DNA of 37,915 bases from Pavlovales sp. CCMP2436. Its lineage: Eukaryota > Haptophyta > Pavlovophyceae > Pavlovales. Each line of letters begins with the position of its first letter. The first letter of the stretch is position 1. A program made the position numbers and the translations under genes. The stretch is from positions 240,170 to 278,084 of the forward strand of contig MU631405.1 of the NCBI GenBank assembly GCA_026770615.1, in the 5' to 3' direction. Below are positions 8,989-18,117 of the stretch, piece after piece. A model generated the notes under the pieces. It did not search any database. It saw only the letters and a list, made by a program, of their open reading frames with translations, and had not been told where the DNA came from.

Positions 8989-9663
8989 GTCCGCTCAGAA
9001 GAACTGCTCCGAGTGTACGGCGGGGTCAGATCGTGTTACGGAGAAGTCGTTTTTCAAAATGATGCGGAGCAACGCAGGGGTACGTTCCCAGGATCATTAC
9101 TTGCCCGCCAGACAATTTGGTCACAGTGCTCTAGGTAGTGGTGCTTGAGTGGGCCACACCCTCTGCTGCTTCGAGTCTGCCGTAATAATAATAATAATAA
9201 CAAAAAATAGCTCGAAATTTAATGAAATGAATTATAAAATTCACTACGGGGGACGGTAAGAGAACTTTAAGAAAAAAGCTTCCTATTGAGATACTCAGTG
9301 CTGCGGCGCGGGGTCTGGGTGGAGAAGGCGCTGCACGCGTGGAAGGGCAGCGAGTCGAGACGTGATCCAAGATTAGATTGAGTTAGAAATAACGACTCAT
9401 CATAAAACTGACTCGTCTATAAATTTACCTTCGTGATGAGGCAAATTCCTGCTGGCTCAGCTGGACTGCGAGTCCGGGTTAGGATCGAGTCTGGTAAATC
9501 TGACCTCTGTCAGATCAATCGCGCGCAAGTGACCGGTACATTTTCCCCACGAACCCTGGCAAGCGAGCAGATGGCGGGTCGGCGCCAGCGGATATACTAA
9601 AGGTAACTAACATTTCCGATGCTCAGCGTTCGGAAGCGAAAAGATAGTCATGGTATTCCTGAA
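8989..9663. other. Intergenic with (TAA)n microsatellite
   Basis: Holds a short TAA/ATA repeat at about 9183-9200 and no supported gene. Confidence 0.4.
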
Positions 9664-9763
9664 GTGGTGCACACAAGTTAGCTGCAGATTCGTGAATAGG
9701 GCGGCGATTCGTGATTGGGGTGCCGCCCCATTCACGAATCTGCAACTAACTTTTGTGCACCAC
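9664..9763. repeat. Long hairpin (42-bp arms)
   Basis: Arms 9664-9705 and 9722-9763 are nearly perfect complements (GTGGTGCACA ... GGGCGGC), with a 16-base loop. It may be a small foldback element. Just beyond it, 9917-9975 forms a second weaker inverted repeat around GGCTCAGGAGTGGGAC and GTCCCACCCTTGAGCT. Confidence 0.6.
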
Positions 9764-9991
9764 CTCCGGGGACACTCGTGAGTTGCTCCGGAGAATTTTC
9801 ACCGGATTTTCCACGATATCCCCCTGGACTGGCCACTAATTCGGATTTCGACCCAATAGAGCTACACGGCGAGCGTGTGGGGCCCCATCCTACGGCTAGC
9901 TAATAGGATCTAATATGATCCGGCTCAGGAGTGGGACGCCTTACTTAATTAGTCCCACCCTTGAGCTGAAGGGTACTAGATCCGATTAAAT

Positions 9992-10100
9992 TTTACTGAT
10001 ATGGATTTAAAGCTGGCGTCTGACTGTTCTAAATGTTGTGCTGGTCTGAGCGCTGCGTCGCCCATTGCCTGCTGCGTGCCTTAATTGGCGACTAAGTGCC
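9992..10100 (+). repeat. MITE family A, left-arm fragment
   Basis: Matches the left arms at 25782 and 36884 (AGCTGGCGTCTGACTGTTCT, GCTGGTCTGAGCGCTGCGTC, CATTGCCTGCTG). No right arm follows, so it is a truncated copy. Confidence 0.65.
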
Positions 10101-10282
10101 TTTAGGGCTGCTCCGGAGGTAAGTTAGGCAATTCGGAGATTACGTAAACTACCCCACACGCTCAGAATACGCGGCGAGCTATCAGCATCCCCGGCGTGGC
10201 GTGCGATACACGCTGCTGGCACGTGCGCCCACATATCCAATTCTGGCCTCCATGCTGAACATTTCGTTTTCTTTTCAGTGAT

Positions 10283-10334
10283 TTCAATCGATTATAACGG
10301 ACCTACGGTAGGCCGCATAATCAATCTGATTGAA
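10283..10334. repeat. Imperfect palindrome
   Basis: TTCAATC...ATTAT...CCTAC faces GTAGG...ATAAT...GATTGAA with short internal bulges. It is isolated in non-coding sequence; the stretch 10100-10490 otherwise holds nothing recognised. Confidence 0.45.
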
Positions 10335-10586
10335 TACCGGCTATCCCCATGCCGTGGTGTCCACGGCGATGTGCGGTGACCCTGGGTTCCCGCCGTGCGG
10401 TTCGTCGGCTACAGCGTGCTGAATACCCTATATTTAATAGTCTCTTGGAAGGTCAGGGGTGGAACCGTAATGTGAAGTAATTATAATAATAATATGAAGA
10501 TAGGCAGCACTCAGCAAGGGTGCATCCCACTAGCTGTATACGGCTTTTTCGGTCACCATTATAATCTTGAAAACTTGATTCTTTTG

Positions 10587-10644
10587 GCAGTCGGCCGTAG
10601 GCCGACTGCGCTGCGGTGTAACTATGAGGCGCGCGTAGCGCGCC
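10587..10644. repeat. Two adjacent GC hairpins with GTA loops
   Basis: GCAGTCGGCC-GTA-GGCCGACTGC (10587-10609) and GGCGCGC-GTA-GCGCGCC (10628-10644) are both perfect, have the same loop, and sit in AT-rich DNA. Clusters of GC palindromes of this style are known from organelle genomes of some algae and fungi; whether this is an organelle-derived insert cannot be told here. Confidence 0.6.
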
Positions 10645-10787
10645 CCGCGAATCTTGATTACGGATTTTTTGATTTTGTATATATATTTAATCGACATTTG
10701 ATGCTATAATCTGTACTAGTCAGCAGTATGCGAGCTTAATTTTATTTTATTATTCGTAGACGGCATAAGTAAGCCTGGTCGTTAACT

Positions 10788-11362
10788 TTAGACATCCTGG
10801 ATGCCTAGGAATGTGGCCTTGCGCACACTCCTTAGGCGGGCGAGCACACGCCGCTCGGCGTCTTCCCACTCCCGAGTGTGCTGCGCGCCCTTGTGGCCAT
10901 TCACCTTCCACTCCCTTACGAACAGCGACATGTCGAGCTGATGGGCAGGCGGCGAGTTGAAGGAGACCTAGACAAGCATCGCAAAGGTCTCGTCGGCGAG
11001 CGACGAGCGCATCAGGAGAGCGTCATGTTGCGCCCAGCGCGCTCCGTATCCGACTCTACGTACAGGGGAGAGGCAGGCAAAGGGAGTCAGCGCTGCGGCG
11101 CAGGTAGTCGCGATACAGTCGCTCTGCGCTTACGGCTGCATCGGTAAGCAATCATGTAGTCCATCAACTCGAGGAATTGGTTGAGAATGTTGCTGCCGGC
11201 CACACGCTCTGGCTGCGTGAAGAGCGTGTGTGCGATGCTCGTCTCGCCGGCGAGCGCGAGCCGCTTTACGGTGCGGGTCAGCATCTTCTTGTCGTCCTCG
11301 TCATCGTGTTCGTCTCGATCGACGATGATTTGAGACCGGTTGTCACGAACGAAGTGCTTCAC
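10788..11362 (-). pseudogene. Decayed split gene of unrecognised family
   Basis: Exon 1 (11362-11134) encodes a hydrophilic helical protein (FVRDNRSQIIVDRDEHDDED, then LNQFLELMDYMIAY). An intron of 80 bases fits at 11133-11054 (donor GTAAGC, pyrimidine-rich 3' part, end GTAGAG) and restores a frame running to a TAA at 10788-10790 (LFVREWKVNGHKGAQH, then EWEDAERRVLARL). That second exon carries one in-frame TAG at 10968-10970. The 5' end stops a few bases from a MITE-like repeat starting at 11371, with no ATG, so the gene is probably truncated by that insertion. Family and function are not recognised. Confidence 0.4.
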
Positions 11363-11370
11363 CTGTTATT

Positions 11371-11445
11371 TATATTAATGTAGGGGGGTTCGGGCTGGCG
11401 GTACATTTCAAGTTCAAGTCAGGCTGATCTTAGCGCTCCGACGCA
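11371..11445 (+). repeat. Dispersed repeat, family D
   Basis: Shares TATTAATG then GGGGGGTTCGGGCTGGCGGT, TTTCAAGTTCAAGTCA and GCTGATCTTAGCGCTCCGAC with 25563-25636. A looser match lies inside the family A MITE at 25958-26035, so it may be an internal segment of a longer family A element. Confidence 0.55.
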
Positions 11446-11559
11446 GGCTCCTACGCGCTACGCCGAAGTGGGGAGCTGGTGTAACGTTATAATTTTAGAA
11501 TGACGTGTCCTATGAAAGCTCGCCTAGAGACGACGATCTTTTCAGTTCGAAGTCTCAAT

Positions 11560-11731
11560 CGCCTCCCCGGGGCTCAACCAGACGCCGGGAAGGGAGGTGC
11601 GGGACCAAACCGACTCAGCCAAAGGGTGCCCACCTCAAGGGGCCAAAGGCGTTTAGGACCAAGAATTGGATTTGAACCCCCAACTTCGCCCCAAAGGGCT
11701 GGGGTCCTAAACCATTAGACTAGGAATCACT
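11560..11731 (-). repeat. tRNA-derived SINE-like unit
   Basis: The minus strand begins with a tRNA-like head. TAGTCTAATGG (11722-11712) fits the polymerase III box A, and GGTTCAAATCC (11678-11668) fits box B, 33 bases apart. An anticodon-arm-like CCCCA...TGGGG lies between them. The acceptor ends do not pair and the T-stem is imperfect, so it is not a working tRNA. The following GC-rich stretch (to about 11560) is taken as a SINE body, but its end is not defined. Confidence 0.45.
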
Positions 11732-11769
11732 TGTGATGCTATAAAGGATCCAGCGGACCTGGGGCTGGT

Positions 11770-12240
11770 GAATAACGTTTTTACTATTTTCAATTGATTG
11801 CGCTATTTTTTAAGAATCCAGTTTGTGAGCCAAATCGGGGTACAAAGAAGAGCGCGAAAATGGTTATTTATAAACTGAATGTGTTTAAACTTGTTTTGGT
11901 TTTTACATAATTATGGGGGATTTTACTATTTTTGAACTGATTGTGCTATCTTTGAACTGATTGTGCTATTTTAAGAATCCAATTTAGGATCTAAATCGGG
12001 GTACAAAGAAGAAAAGCTGAATTATGGACGGGAGGGTGGGGGTTTCGTTAAATTTGCAGATTTTCGCTTTTGGCTATTTTAAACTGAGTGGTTACAGACT
12101 GGTTTTGGTTTTTACATATGGCTATTTATGAACTGAGTGTTTCCAAACTGGTTTGGGTTCTTACCTATGGCTTTTGGTTTTTTTTTGAACTGAGTGATTG
12201 CAAACTGGATTGAATTTTACCTATTGTACATAGATTTAAG
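11770..12240. repeat. AT-rich degenerate tandem repeats
   Basis: Two long related units (TTTACTATTTT, then AAGAATCCA, then AAATCGGGGTACAAAGAAGA, at about 11778 and 11928) are followed or interleaved by about four copies of a 48-58-base unit built on GAACTGAGTG, then AAACTGGTTT, then GGTTTTTACATATGGCTATT. No gene. Non-repetitive sequence continues to 12445. Confidence 0.55.
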
Positions 12241-12445
12241 AATTGTTTGTACCGGCGGCGCCGCGGCCGAAAGTAACCGGGTGCGAGCTGGGTACCAGAT
12301 AAAACGAAGTTTTCATAGGTTCACCAGGATAATTTAATATTAATAATAAATTATTCGTACATTTAAGGGGGGGGGCAGTGGGCAGCAAGTCACCTGCAGC
12401 AGCTGATTCTTGACGATGTCGGCGTCGAGGTGCGCGAGCGCGTGA

Positions 12446-12666
12446 GTGTGTAAGTTTCTAGTTAAACGTCCGTCTCCGAGAGGATCTCACTGGATTTAAG
12501 TGTTAAAAAACACTCAGATCCAGGGATCCACCCCGGGCACACGAATACCGTCCCCACCGCTAATCAGTTCAGACACACGACGATCGACGACTGACGACTC
12601 TCGACTGGCGCGCTGATCGACCTCCGCTGCTCTCCCTCGCGTCGTCTGAAAGTGCAGCACCCCCCG
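12446..12666 (-). repeat. LINE 3' end, copy 3 (inverted, truncated)
   Basis: Read on the minus strand it runs from the CAGACGACGCGAGGGAGAGC part of the 3' UTR through the hairpin (12523-12490, AAAA/TTTT loop) to the terminal AACTAGAAACTTACACAC. It is 5'-truncated, as expected of a LINE insertion. 12667-12880 holds no gene that can be supported. Confidence 0.7.
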
Positions 12667-12879
12667 TGGTGAACAAATCGTTGAGCACGTAGTCCCCGCC
12701 TGGCAGCGGGGCCCCACTTGGACAGCGGGGAGAATCGGGTCCGTCGTACGCCCAGCGCGGTGCTGCATACCGCCCCTGCGGCGTCCCGAAGACCCCTCGG
12801 TAGGCTAAATTCCCCGTTCTACTGCTGGGTCCGCAGCCCGCCTGAGACGAGGGACAGCGGGAGGCAGTGCCAAGTGCGG

Positions 12880-13000
12880 CTCCCGTAATGCGAGCCCGTC
12901 TAATTCCGAGTCAGTCTCGGAATAGCGAGCCCGAGACGGTCTAATTCGGAGACCGTCTCCGCGCCAGCGTGTTACTCGGAGACCTTCGTAGGCCTCGCAC
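12880..13000 (+). repeat. Dispersed palindromic repeat, family E, copy 1
   Basis: GAGACGGTCTAATTC-type inverted blocks with CTCGGAATA and the GCGTGTTACTCGGAGA tail. Copies lie at 24838-24990 and 34147-34285. No ORF. Confidence 0.6.
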
Positions 13001-13067
13001 TTGGCAGCGCTGCGCCCGCACTTGGCAGAGCGCTGCGCAGAGCGCTGCGCAGAGCGGGCGCAACGCG

Positions 13068-13541
13068 ATGTTCGCGTTCTTGGGCCTCGGCAGGAGCGGG
13101 CCGGCAGCGGCGGCGCGCGGCGCGCCCTCATCGCAGCCGCCCACCGAGGCGCTCCCCTCGCCGCACCGCCCGGCGCTGTCGCGTGTGGCCTCGCCGGCAG
13201 CGTCGCCGCGCCGCTCGTCGCTCGCTCCGCCGCCGCTCAACTCGCCGACGGCGTCGCCGCTCCGCTCGACGCTCGCTCCGTCGCCGCACAGCTCGCCGCG
13301 CCACGGCACGCTGCGACCCCGCTCGCCGGGCGGAGGACTGCCGCCCGTGCCGTCGCTGAGCCGCTCATCGCTCGAGCCGGCTCCGCACAGCTCGCAGCGC
13401 CTCGACACGCTGCGCCTCCGCGCGGAGGACTGTCGCCCGTGCCGTCGCCGCTCCGCGCGTCGCTCGAGCTGGCTCCGCAGCGCACGACGCCGGCTCCGGC
13501 TGCTGCTCCGGCTGCTGCTCCGGCTGGATCCAATCAATTGA
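13068..13541 (+). CDS. Possible Ser/Pro/Arg-rich repeat protein
   Basis: A frame opening MFAFLGLGRSGPAAAARG and continuing in imperfect repeats of about 20 residues of the form SPxRSSLAPxPxSSPxxxTLR, then a Cys/Arg-rich and Arg-Leu-rich tail. All three plus frames and two minus frames are open here because the DNA is extremely GC-rich, so coding status is uncertain. The (GCTCCGGCTGCT) run at 13490-13525 is a microsatellite. There is no recognised domain. Confidence 0.25.
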   Translation: MFAFLGLGRSGPAAAARGAPSSQPPTEALPSPHRPALSRVASPAASPRRSSLAPPPLNSPTASPLRSTLAPSPHSSPRHGTLRPRSPGGGLPPVPSLSRSSLEPAPHSSQRLDTLRLRAEDCRPCRRRSARRSSWLRSARRRLRLLLRLLLRLDPIN

Positions 13542-13658
13542 AATATTAAGGATTTCACACAGAAATATAGGCCAACATTTAGGCGATCAAAACACCCGAA
13601 GCAGCTGAAAATATTACGGGAAATCCTACCCGCACTCACGTGGGCATAATGCGGACCT

Positions 13659-15236
13659 ATGTGCTTCCGGTTCGTCACACACCACACAACACTCATACAT
13701 GCACTCAGACACCAACCATCGACAGCGGAGAAACCACAATTGTGCCCCCCACATGTCGGGGTCGACGGTTCATTTATCAAACCTGATGGAAACGGCGAGG
13801 CTCGAGCAGCCGGTGCGGCGTGCTTTTACGTACTCCTATCACACCACATCCGCGGCACGACACATGCCCCAGAGGCACATATCCTCACCTGCACATTTTC
13901 AGGCGATCAAACGGTTGTCAACGCAGAATGCAATGCGGTCACAGTGGCCTTACAAGCACTGACCCACGAGCAAGTGCTATTCATTGGATGGGACCATGAC
14001 ACAGGCGTAAAACGCTTAGACTGGCATAGACGGCACCTAGACCGCAACCCTCTACCACAAGGGTTAAGGGATCCCACGAGCTATGATGCAAACCCTCACT
14101 TCTACCGCCTACTCAGCCTCAAGCAACGTGACGAGGCGCATGGCCGCTACAGGAACGCGACTCACACTGCGGCTCATACCAAATCGGATGACAAAGTAGC
14201 CAGAATTCTAAGTACCCCGGGAGCGGTACGTCACGACGACGCCTCGAGAGCTAGAATAGTGACAGCAGAGGCGCTAAAGAAAGTGACCCGGCTCTTCATC
14301 TCCACACGAAACGTCAATTGGCGTAGCCAGGCTAATTTGCCTCCCCACCTCCAACCCCCGGCTGTCATAAAGCTCGTGCAGAACGCATTGAGCGACTGGG
14401 GCTCAAAGGCAGTAGCAGTACACAGAGAAGCCGTCACAGTACAGCTCACAAAAAACACGCTCACGGCCCAGTGCTGGGCAATAGCGACCACTGCGACAGG
14501 AGACATCATCACATCCGACCAACGAGCAGCACGCCATGCGCTAATAGACAGAGTTGCGAGGAATCGCCTAGAGAAGAGAGGCCCCATCAAACATGCCCCC
14601 GGCATAGGTAGAATGACCAATGTAGCCAATGTAGTAGCCATGTGGTTACAATAGAGCACGACTGCTCTGCGTCTCCCACGAGTTAGGGGGCAACAGCGAC
14701 CCACGGAAAAGTACACCAAACACATGGCCAGATTAGTACTCGGATCATACCGCCACAATGCCGAGTGGGCAGCAGAACTTCCGGCGATGACCACCACTAC
14801 AATTACGATTGACGGAAAGTCCGAAACAATGGACCTCACCTGCCCTCTATGCAAAGCACTCAACTCACAAGACACAAAGCATCACTTATACCACGAGTGC
14901 TCGTCAACGGAAAAGCACCACCACGACCTCCACCGCTCTCTCGGCAAGGAACTGTCCCCGCGCCTGGGACCCGCCAAATCAAAATCAATGGCGACACACA
15001 TGATATCTCGGCCGGACTACTTCACCGGAAGGGTAGGATTAAGTGTGAAAGAAGAGCTCAGAAAGAAGGACGTCGACACCGGTGACGCACCCAAGCCCGG
15101 CGACTTACACTACACTCTCCTACGCCATAGCCTCAGAATACACAAATCACGCGAAGCGGCAATTGAAGCATCAGCGGCGTCCAACAAGGACAATATATCT
15201 ATACACGACGCGTATAAGTTTAAGGTAGCCATGTAG
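13659..15236 (+). pseudogene. LINE ORF: RNase H-like domain and zinc finger
   Basis: One frame from 13659 to 15236, interrupted only by TAG at 14652-14654; it also continues upstream past a TAA at 13647. VGVDGSFIKPDG, VNAECNAVTVAL, FIGWDHDTG and THTAAHTKSDD match the order of the D, E, D and His/D motifs of RNase H. After the TAG, CPLCKALNSQDTKHHLYHEC is a CxxC...H...C finger like those found C-terminal in LINE proteins. The finger lies after RNase H rather than before it. Degradation of the RNA strand during reverse transcription is the expected role. The two nonsense codons make the copy dead. Confidence 0.6.
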
Positions 15237-15264
15237 GCCGCCTAGATCACCGAGCAGGCTTGAA

Positions 15265-15760
15265 TCAAAACACAGCATCAGCGGCCATACCACCTATACA
15301 ATACGAGCCCATACCCCCAACGGACAGCATTGCTCAAAACAAGGAACCATCAGCTTTACCACCTATGCAGTATGAGCCCATACCCCCAACAGACAGCATC
15401 GCTCAAAACGAAGCACCAACGGTCACACCACCTATACGATATGAGCCCATACCCCCAACGGACAGCATAGCTCAGAACAATGAACCATCAGCCTTACCTC
15501 CTATGCAGTATGAGCCCATACCCCCAACAGACAGCATAGCCCAAAACGAAGCACCAGCGGCCATACCACCTGTGCAGTATGGGCCCATACCCCTAACGGA
15601 CAGCAGAGCCCAAAAGAGGCACCAGCGGCTATACCTTTTCCGCGGTATGAGCCTATAACCCCAACGGACAGCATCGCTCAGTATGAGCCCATATCCCCAA
15701 CGGCCATACTACCTACGCAGCAAGAGCCCATATCCCCAACGGACACCAGTGCACTGACCA
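15265..15760 (+). repeat. 69-bp tandem repeats coding 23-residue units
   Basis: Five in-frame units of PPxQYEPIPPTDSIAQN plus six variable residues (15284-15640), followed by shorter decayed copies to about 15760. Third codon positions vary more than the peptide (CAATACGAG/CAGTATGAG), suggesting past selection on the protein. Alternate units are more alike (KEPSAL/NEPSAL against EAPTVT/EAPAAI), so the array grew by duplication of a 138-base pair of units. It is the linker between the zinc-finger region and the C-terminal peptide of the LINE ORF. Confidence 0.65.
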
Positions 15761-16036
15761 CCCCTGCTAAACAAAAACGCCTGATGCGCAACCAACCTAC
15801 GAATAATGAAGATTCATTAACAGGTGTAACCCGACCACACCCTTCATGCAGCCTAAGCCCACCCTCAGGCCCAGCAGAGGCCAGCAACGCTTACGCACAT
15901 CAAACGTGGAAAACGCAACCAGAGACCGTCTCGAACCAAAACCTCACTGCTACCAGGAGCAGCCAGTCCCACCGAACCCAAAACAGGACCAGCCATTCCT
16001 GCCATACACCACGACTCCGCAGCAGGCCCGTCACGC

Positions 16037-16255
16037 ATGCACGCACTGATGCATGACAAGTCCTTCATATTCATGCACCACCCACGCATACTACGCTCAG
16101 CAACCAAACGGGCCGTTGAAAGCGGTCAGTTACCCACGCTGTCATACCACTCGGGCGACAAAAAATCTAAATCCAAACATGAGCCAGCAAGCCCGCCACA
16201 TCCCGCAACCCAAAGCCCTGCGCCCGAGGCCCATCCCCGACAAGGGGTGGAATAG
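16037..16255 (+). pseudogene. LINE ORF C-terminal fragment
   Basis: A frame ending SPAPEAHPRQGVE then TAG. The last 40 residues are shared with the frame at 2189-2352, which shows that this peptide was a real C-terminus of the family's protein. It is proline-rich and basic with no domain known to me. It is separated from the 23-residue repeats by frameshifts. Confidence 0.5.
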
Positions 16256-16603
16256 AACGGGCCGAAAAATAAGCCGCGCATATTTGTGGTTTTTGCCCCC
16301 CGGGGCAAAAATCTCAACATATGCGAGTCAGGCTAGTCAGGAGGTAACGTTTGGGATGTGCGAAGGTGGGCCGCGCTCGCAGACGGCGCTGCATTTGCAG
16401 ACGACGCGAGGGAGAGCAGTGGAGGTCAGTCAGCGCGCCAGTCAAGAGTCGTCAGTCGTCGATTGTCGTGTGGCTGAACTGATCAGCGGTGGGGACGGTA
16501 TCCGTGTGCTCGGGGTGGATCCCTGGATCTGATTGTTTTCTTCAACACTCAAATCCAGATATCCTCCCGGGGACGGACGTTTAACTAGAAACTTACACAC
16601 TCT
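16256..16603 (+). other. LINE 3' UTR with terminal hairpin, copy 2
   Basis: GC-rich untranslated tail. The hairpin at 16523-16558 pairs CTGGATCTGATTGTT with AACACTCAAATCCAG around TTCTTC. The 45 bases after it (CCTCCCGGGGACGGACGTTT to ACTTACACAC) are nearly identical in three copies. Such a 3' structure is the expected recognition site for the element's own reverse transcriptase during target-primed integration. Confidence 0.6.
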
Positions 16604-17150
16604 GAAGTACGATAACTTCTTCCCCTCGCTCTCTTACTTCCGCATCCTGAAGAGCCTACCGCCAGGTGCAAGATGGTTGAACCTCTTCACGGAGGCCATG
16701 CGCGTGTCCCCCGCAGGCGTCACCGCTGAGACGCTGACACAGCTCAAGACGCTGATCCGCAACATTGTGGACACCCCCGTCTTCGGACACCTCCCCGACC
16801 GTTTTGGGGGGCAAAAGGGGATGCGACTGGAGAACGCGAGGGCGGGGACAGCTGACCGATCTCCGTACCATCCGACGCCTCGTACGGTTGCACGGCCACC
16901 GGCGAACGGCAAGCCGCTTAGCAAGCGGCCGCCGTCCCTGGTCCAGCCGGTCTACGACAGGCGCGCCGGGCTGGACCACGCCGAGATGCGAAATCTGCAA
17001 CAGGCATACCCCGGGAATGGGGCATGTATCAACTGTGGCAGCACCGAGCACTTCGTTGGCAAGCGCACCAAGCCCGGAGCAAAGGCTGCGCAGCAAAAGT
17101 ACAGTCTCTTCATGAAACAGAGGCGTGACGAGCAGAACAAGGGGACGTGA
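16604..17150 (+). pseudogene. Copia gag C-terminal part
   Basis: The frame is open from inside the LINE tail (16533), but gag-like sequence starts near YDNFFPSLSYFRILKSL. It has helical capsid-like sequence (MRVSPAGVTAETLTQLKTLI) followed by a basic, Pro-rich linker. It then has CINCGSTEHFVGKRTKP, a zinc knuckle whose last Cys has been replaced by Arg. Nucleic-acid packaging in virus-like particles is the expected role. The copy is degenerate. Confidence 0.55.
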
Positions 17151-18063
17151 GATTCGCGTCCCAAGGAGAGCCGCGCGGCGCTCTCGTTCGGCTTCAGCAA
17201 CGGCAGCTGGGCTGACCAAACAGAACAGGAAGAGCTGCAGGAACGGGCGAACATCTACCGTGCCGACTCGCTCTACACTGCCCTCGACCTCGGGGTGGAA
17301 ATTGCCGTCGCAGCACGAGCCGCTCGCGCCGCTCGAACGGCTGCGGCAGCACGAGCGGACGCTCGAGCTCGAGCCAGAGCCAAACGGAGAGGTGCTGTGC
17401 CCTCTGTCTATATCTACCCACACACTATCCGCAATCTATAAGAGCAAGTTAGCCCTTCTAGTAGTCAGGGCGGATGAGGTGTGGGGAGAGTCCGAAGGAG
17501 TGACACGGCAGGTAAAATCTCTCCGGTACGCCGTGGAATCAATAGAGAAGTTCTTTCTACTGGCAGAGGTGGACAGCCTTTTGGCTGACTGTGACGCGGT
17601 GGTAGCCGCACGGGGGAGACGCGAGGAGAATAAGCCTTCGTCCGAGGACTACAAGGTGGGCCTCGACTTGCTGACTTTGGGGGAGAAGAGCAAGCCTTTC
17701 CTCGCCCTCAAAAAGCCTACGTGCGAGGACATCGAGTCTTCGTGCTTTCTCAACAAGCCTTTGTGGGTTCAGAGCAAGCCTTCGTTCCTTCCCAACAAGC
17801 CTTTGGCTGAGACCAACGAGATGGGTTCCGAGAGAACTGCTGGGGCTAGGTCACAGAAAGTGATGTGCCTTGGAGTGGAACCAACGGGAGACGCATACTC
17901 GAAGGGAGTTGGAGCGTTTGACCTCGAAAGGTTTATATTCGAAAATCAATATTTAGACGACGGCGTGCCGACGACACACGCACCGAGACTGTCGCTGCCG
18001 CCGCCTATCCAGCTGGGAGGTTTGCCGCAGCCACGCGCACCGAGGCCGCAGACGCCACCCTAA
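17125..18063 (+). pseudogene. Copia polyprotein linker, unrecognised
   Basis: Overlaps the end of the gag frame in a different frame. Residues about 170-235 contain six KP-centred repeats (NKPSSED, KSKPFLA, KKPTCED, NKPLWV, SKPSFLP, NKPLAET) spaced 9-18 residues apart. There is no enzyme motif. Its position between gag and the protease-like region makes it part of the same polyprotein; the composition stays coding-like. Confidence 0.4.
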
Positions 18064-18117
18064 CTGGAGAGCGCGCTGATAGGCAACGCACCGCGACCGC
18101 AGCTGGCAGACAAGGGC

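Larger units (their letters stand above)
13545..16603 (+). mobile_element. Non-LTR retrotransposon, 5'-truncated
   Basis: The element keeps an RNase H-like domain, a CCHC-type zinc finger, a run of 23-residue repeats, a conserved C-terminal peptide and a structured 3' UTR. The RT and endonuclease domains expected upstream are absent. The 3' end is defined by comparison with copies at 2189-2698 and 12446-12666. The next base starts copia gag-like sequence, so its 3' end directly abuts the copia element. Confidence 0.65.

Noticed and set aside
11640..11735. A functional tRNA gene on the minus strand
   Set aside because: The acceptor ends do not pair, position 33 of the anticodon loop is not T in the best fold, and the T-stem has mismatches. 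Better described as tRNA-derived repeat.
13001..13549. Second and third overlapping GC-rich frames (plus 182 codons, minus 279 codons)
   Set aside because: Several frames are open at once because stops are rare in this composition. Only the frame with a regular Ser/Pro repeat was kept, at low confidence.
15265..15760. CRISPR array
   Set aside because: Units are contiguous 69-bp coding repeats without unique spacers, in eukaryotic retroelement context.
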